From positions 1 to 41,320 of the forward strand of contig CALKWL010000085.1 of the NCBI GenBank assembly GCA_938004235.1: a DNA stretch of 41,320 nucleotides, written 5' to 3'. Of the stretch, positions 40,446 to 41,320 are shown piece after piece. This stretch comes from an uncultured Gammaproteobacteria bacterium (lineage in GTDB: Bacteria > Pseudomonadota > Gammaproteobacteria > Halothiobacillales > Halothiobacillaceae). Made by a program: the position numbers and the translations under genes. Under the pieces are notes generated by a model. That model was not told the DNA's origin and did no database searches. It saw only the letters and a list, made by a program, of their open reading frames with translations. Position 1 is the stretch's first letter. The number at the start of each line of letters is the position of its first letter.

Positions 40446-41320
40446 CCCGCAATCTCCTCATCACCGGCGCCGCCGGCTTTATTGGCAGTAATTTTGTTCA
40501 CTACTGGATGACGCAGCATCCCGCAGATCGCGTTGTCGTGCTGGACGCCCTCACTTACGCAGGGAACCTCGCCAACCTTGACCCGGTCAAGGACAACCCG
40601 CGCTTTCGCTTTGTCCACGGAGACATCCGCGACCAGGCTCTTGTCGAAGACTTATTGCGCACGGAAACCATCGACACCCTGGTGCATTTTGCCGCCGAAA
40701 GCCATGTGGATCGCTCCATTACCGGCCCGGACGCCTTTATCGAAACCAATATCATCGGCACGCACAGCCTGCTCAAGGCCGCGCGCGCCGTCTGGCTGGA
40801 CGATGCCGCCACGCGCACGGAAAACCACCGTTTCCACCACGTCAGCACCGACGAAGTGTATGGCTCACTCGAAGCCCACGACCCCGCCTTCAGCGAAACC
40901 ACGCCCTACGCCCCCAACTCGCCCTACTCGGCGAGCAAGGCCGCCTCCGACCATCTGGTGCGCGCCTACCATCACACCTACGGACTCAAGGTCACCACCA
41001 GCAATTGCTCCAACAACTACGGCCCCTACCACTTCCCGGAGAAACTCATTCCGCTGTGCATCACCAACATCCTGCACGGCAAGGCGCTACCGATTTACGG
41101 CGACGGCATGAACATCCGCGACTGGCTGTATGTCGAAGACCACGCGCGCGGCATTGAACTGATCCTGGATAGCGGCGCCGTCGGCGAGGTGTACAACATC
41201 GGCGGCAACAACGAATGGGCGAACATCCACATCGTACAGCTCATCTGTACCCTGATGGACGAGGCCTTCGCTACGAACCCCGCACTCGCGCAACGCTATC
41301 CTGCCGCGCCGGCCGCCCAG
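40442..41320 (+). CDS. rmlB: dTDP-glucose 4,6-dehydratase (incomplete at window end)
   Basis: RmlB converts dTDP-glucose to dTDP-4-keto-6-deoxyglucose with bound NAD+. The frame has 293 codons without a stop and leaves the window; about 60 residues are missing. Seen: LLITGAAGFIGSNFVHYW (NAD-binding), HFAAESHVDRSI, the catalytic STDEVYG (Asp 137, Glu 138), YSASK (Tyr 162, Lys 166), and TTSNCSNNYGPYHFPEKLIPL. The last visible part, VYNIGGNNEWANIHIVQLIC, is the expected C-terminal region. It comes last in the A-C-D-B order, where B-first is more usual; with its four-base overlap to rmlD it is translationally coupled. Confidence 0.96.
   Translation, partial: MTRNLLITGAAGFIGSNFVHYWMTQHPADRVVVLDALTYAGNLANLDPVKDNPRFRFVHGDIRDQALVEDLLRTETIDTLVHFAAESHVDRSITGPDAFIETNIIGTHSLLKAARAVWLDDAATRTENHRFHHVSTDEVYGSLEAHDPAFSETTPYAPNSPYSASKAASDHLVRAYHHTYGLKVTTSNCSNNYGPYHFPEKLIPLCITNILHGKALPIYGDGMNIRDWLYVEDHARGIELILDSGAVGEVYNIGGNNEWANIHIVQLICTLMDEAFATNPALAQRYPAAPAAQ

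Overview
The window looks like a chromosomal contig end from a Gram-negative gammaproteobacterium of moderately high GC. The main evidence is gene order. On one side is the minus-strand run ygfB-pepP-ubiH-ubiI; on the other, diverging from it, are a small coiled-coil gene, zapA, the 6S RNA gene ssrS and fau (5-formyl-THF cyclo-ligase). That arrangement is typical of gammaproteobacteria, as is priA next to argS and an FtsN-like SPOR gene. I cannot name a genus. The first 52 bases are not genomic: they match the Illumina TruSeq universal adapter, so the left edge is an assembly artefact that cuts ileS.

Layout. 1-6.4 kb: truncated ileS (-), pilB (+) without pilC or pilD beside it, a PAS-only protein, yaiI and recQ. 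6.4-9.5 kb: a His-rich glycine-zipper envelope protein (-), a small MITE-like element, bolA (+), mutY-yggX (-), and an orphan moaD between two copies of a palindromic repeat. 9.6-14.4 kb: a CBM48-like protein with a YeaD mutarotase, zinc-free-type ribosomal protein L36 (-), rdgB-hemW, and zinc-free-type L31 followed by an exported thermonuclease. 14.4-18.4 kb: an array of five hairpins, maeB, a 5'-3' exonuclease, then an accessory patch with a prmA fragment, several repeats, a RelE-like toxin broken by an insertion, its intact antitoxin, and an AT-richer unknown gene. 18.4-24.8 kb: ubiquinone hydroxylases, PepP, YgfB, ZapA, 6S RNA and Fau. 24.8-29.2 kb: EVE protein, ilvA, rpiA and a porin (-). 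29.6-35 kb: SPOR protein, argS, priA (-) and rpsT (+). 35.2-41.3 kb: a surface-polysaccharide cluster with flippase, initiating sugar-phosphate transferase and rmlACDB; rmlB runs off the right edge.

Most genes are core housekeeping: translation, cofactor and quinone synthesis, DNA repair and cell division. The last 6 kb form one operon that makes dTDP-L-rhamnose, loads the first sugar on the lipid carrier and flips the product across the membrane.

The unusual content is in the spacers. I find three families of imperfect palindromic repeats (four, four and two copies), a separate 106-bp element with perfect 16-bp terminal inverted repeats, two clusters of consecutive hairpins (3120-3275 and 14383-14528), and a 24-nt motif shared by the upstream regions of rpmJ and rpmE2. 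No complete transposon, prophage, CRISPR array or tRNA gene was seen. No single clearly new multi-gene system stands out; the structured repeats are the best candidates for something undescribed.
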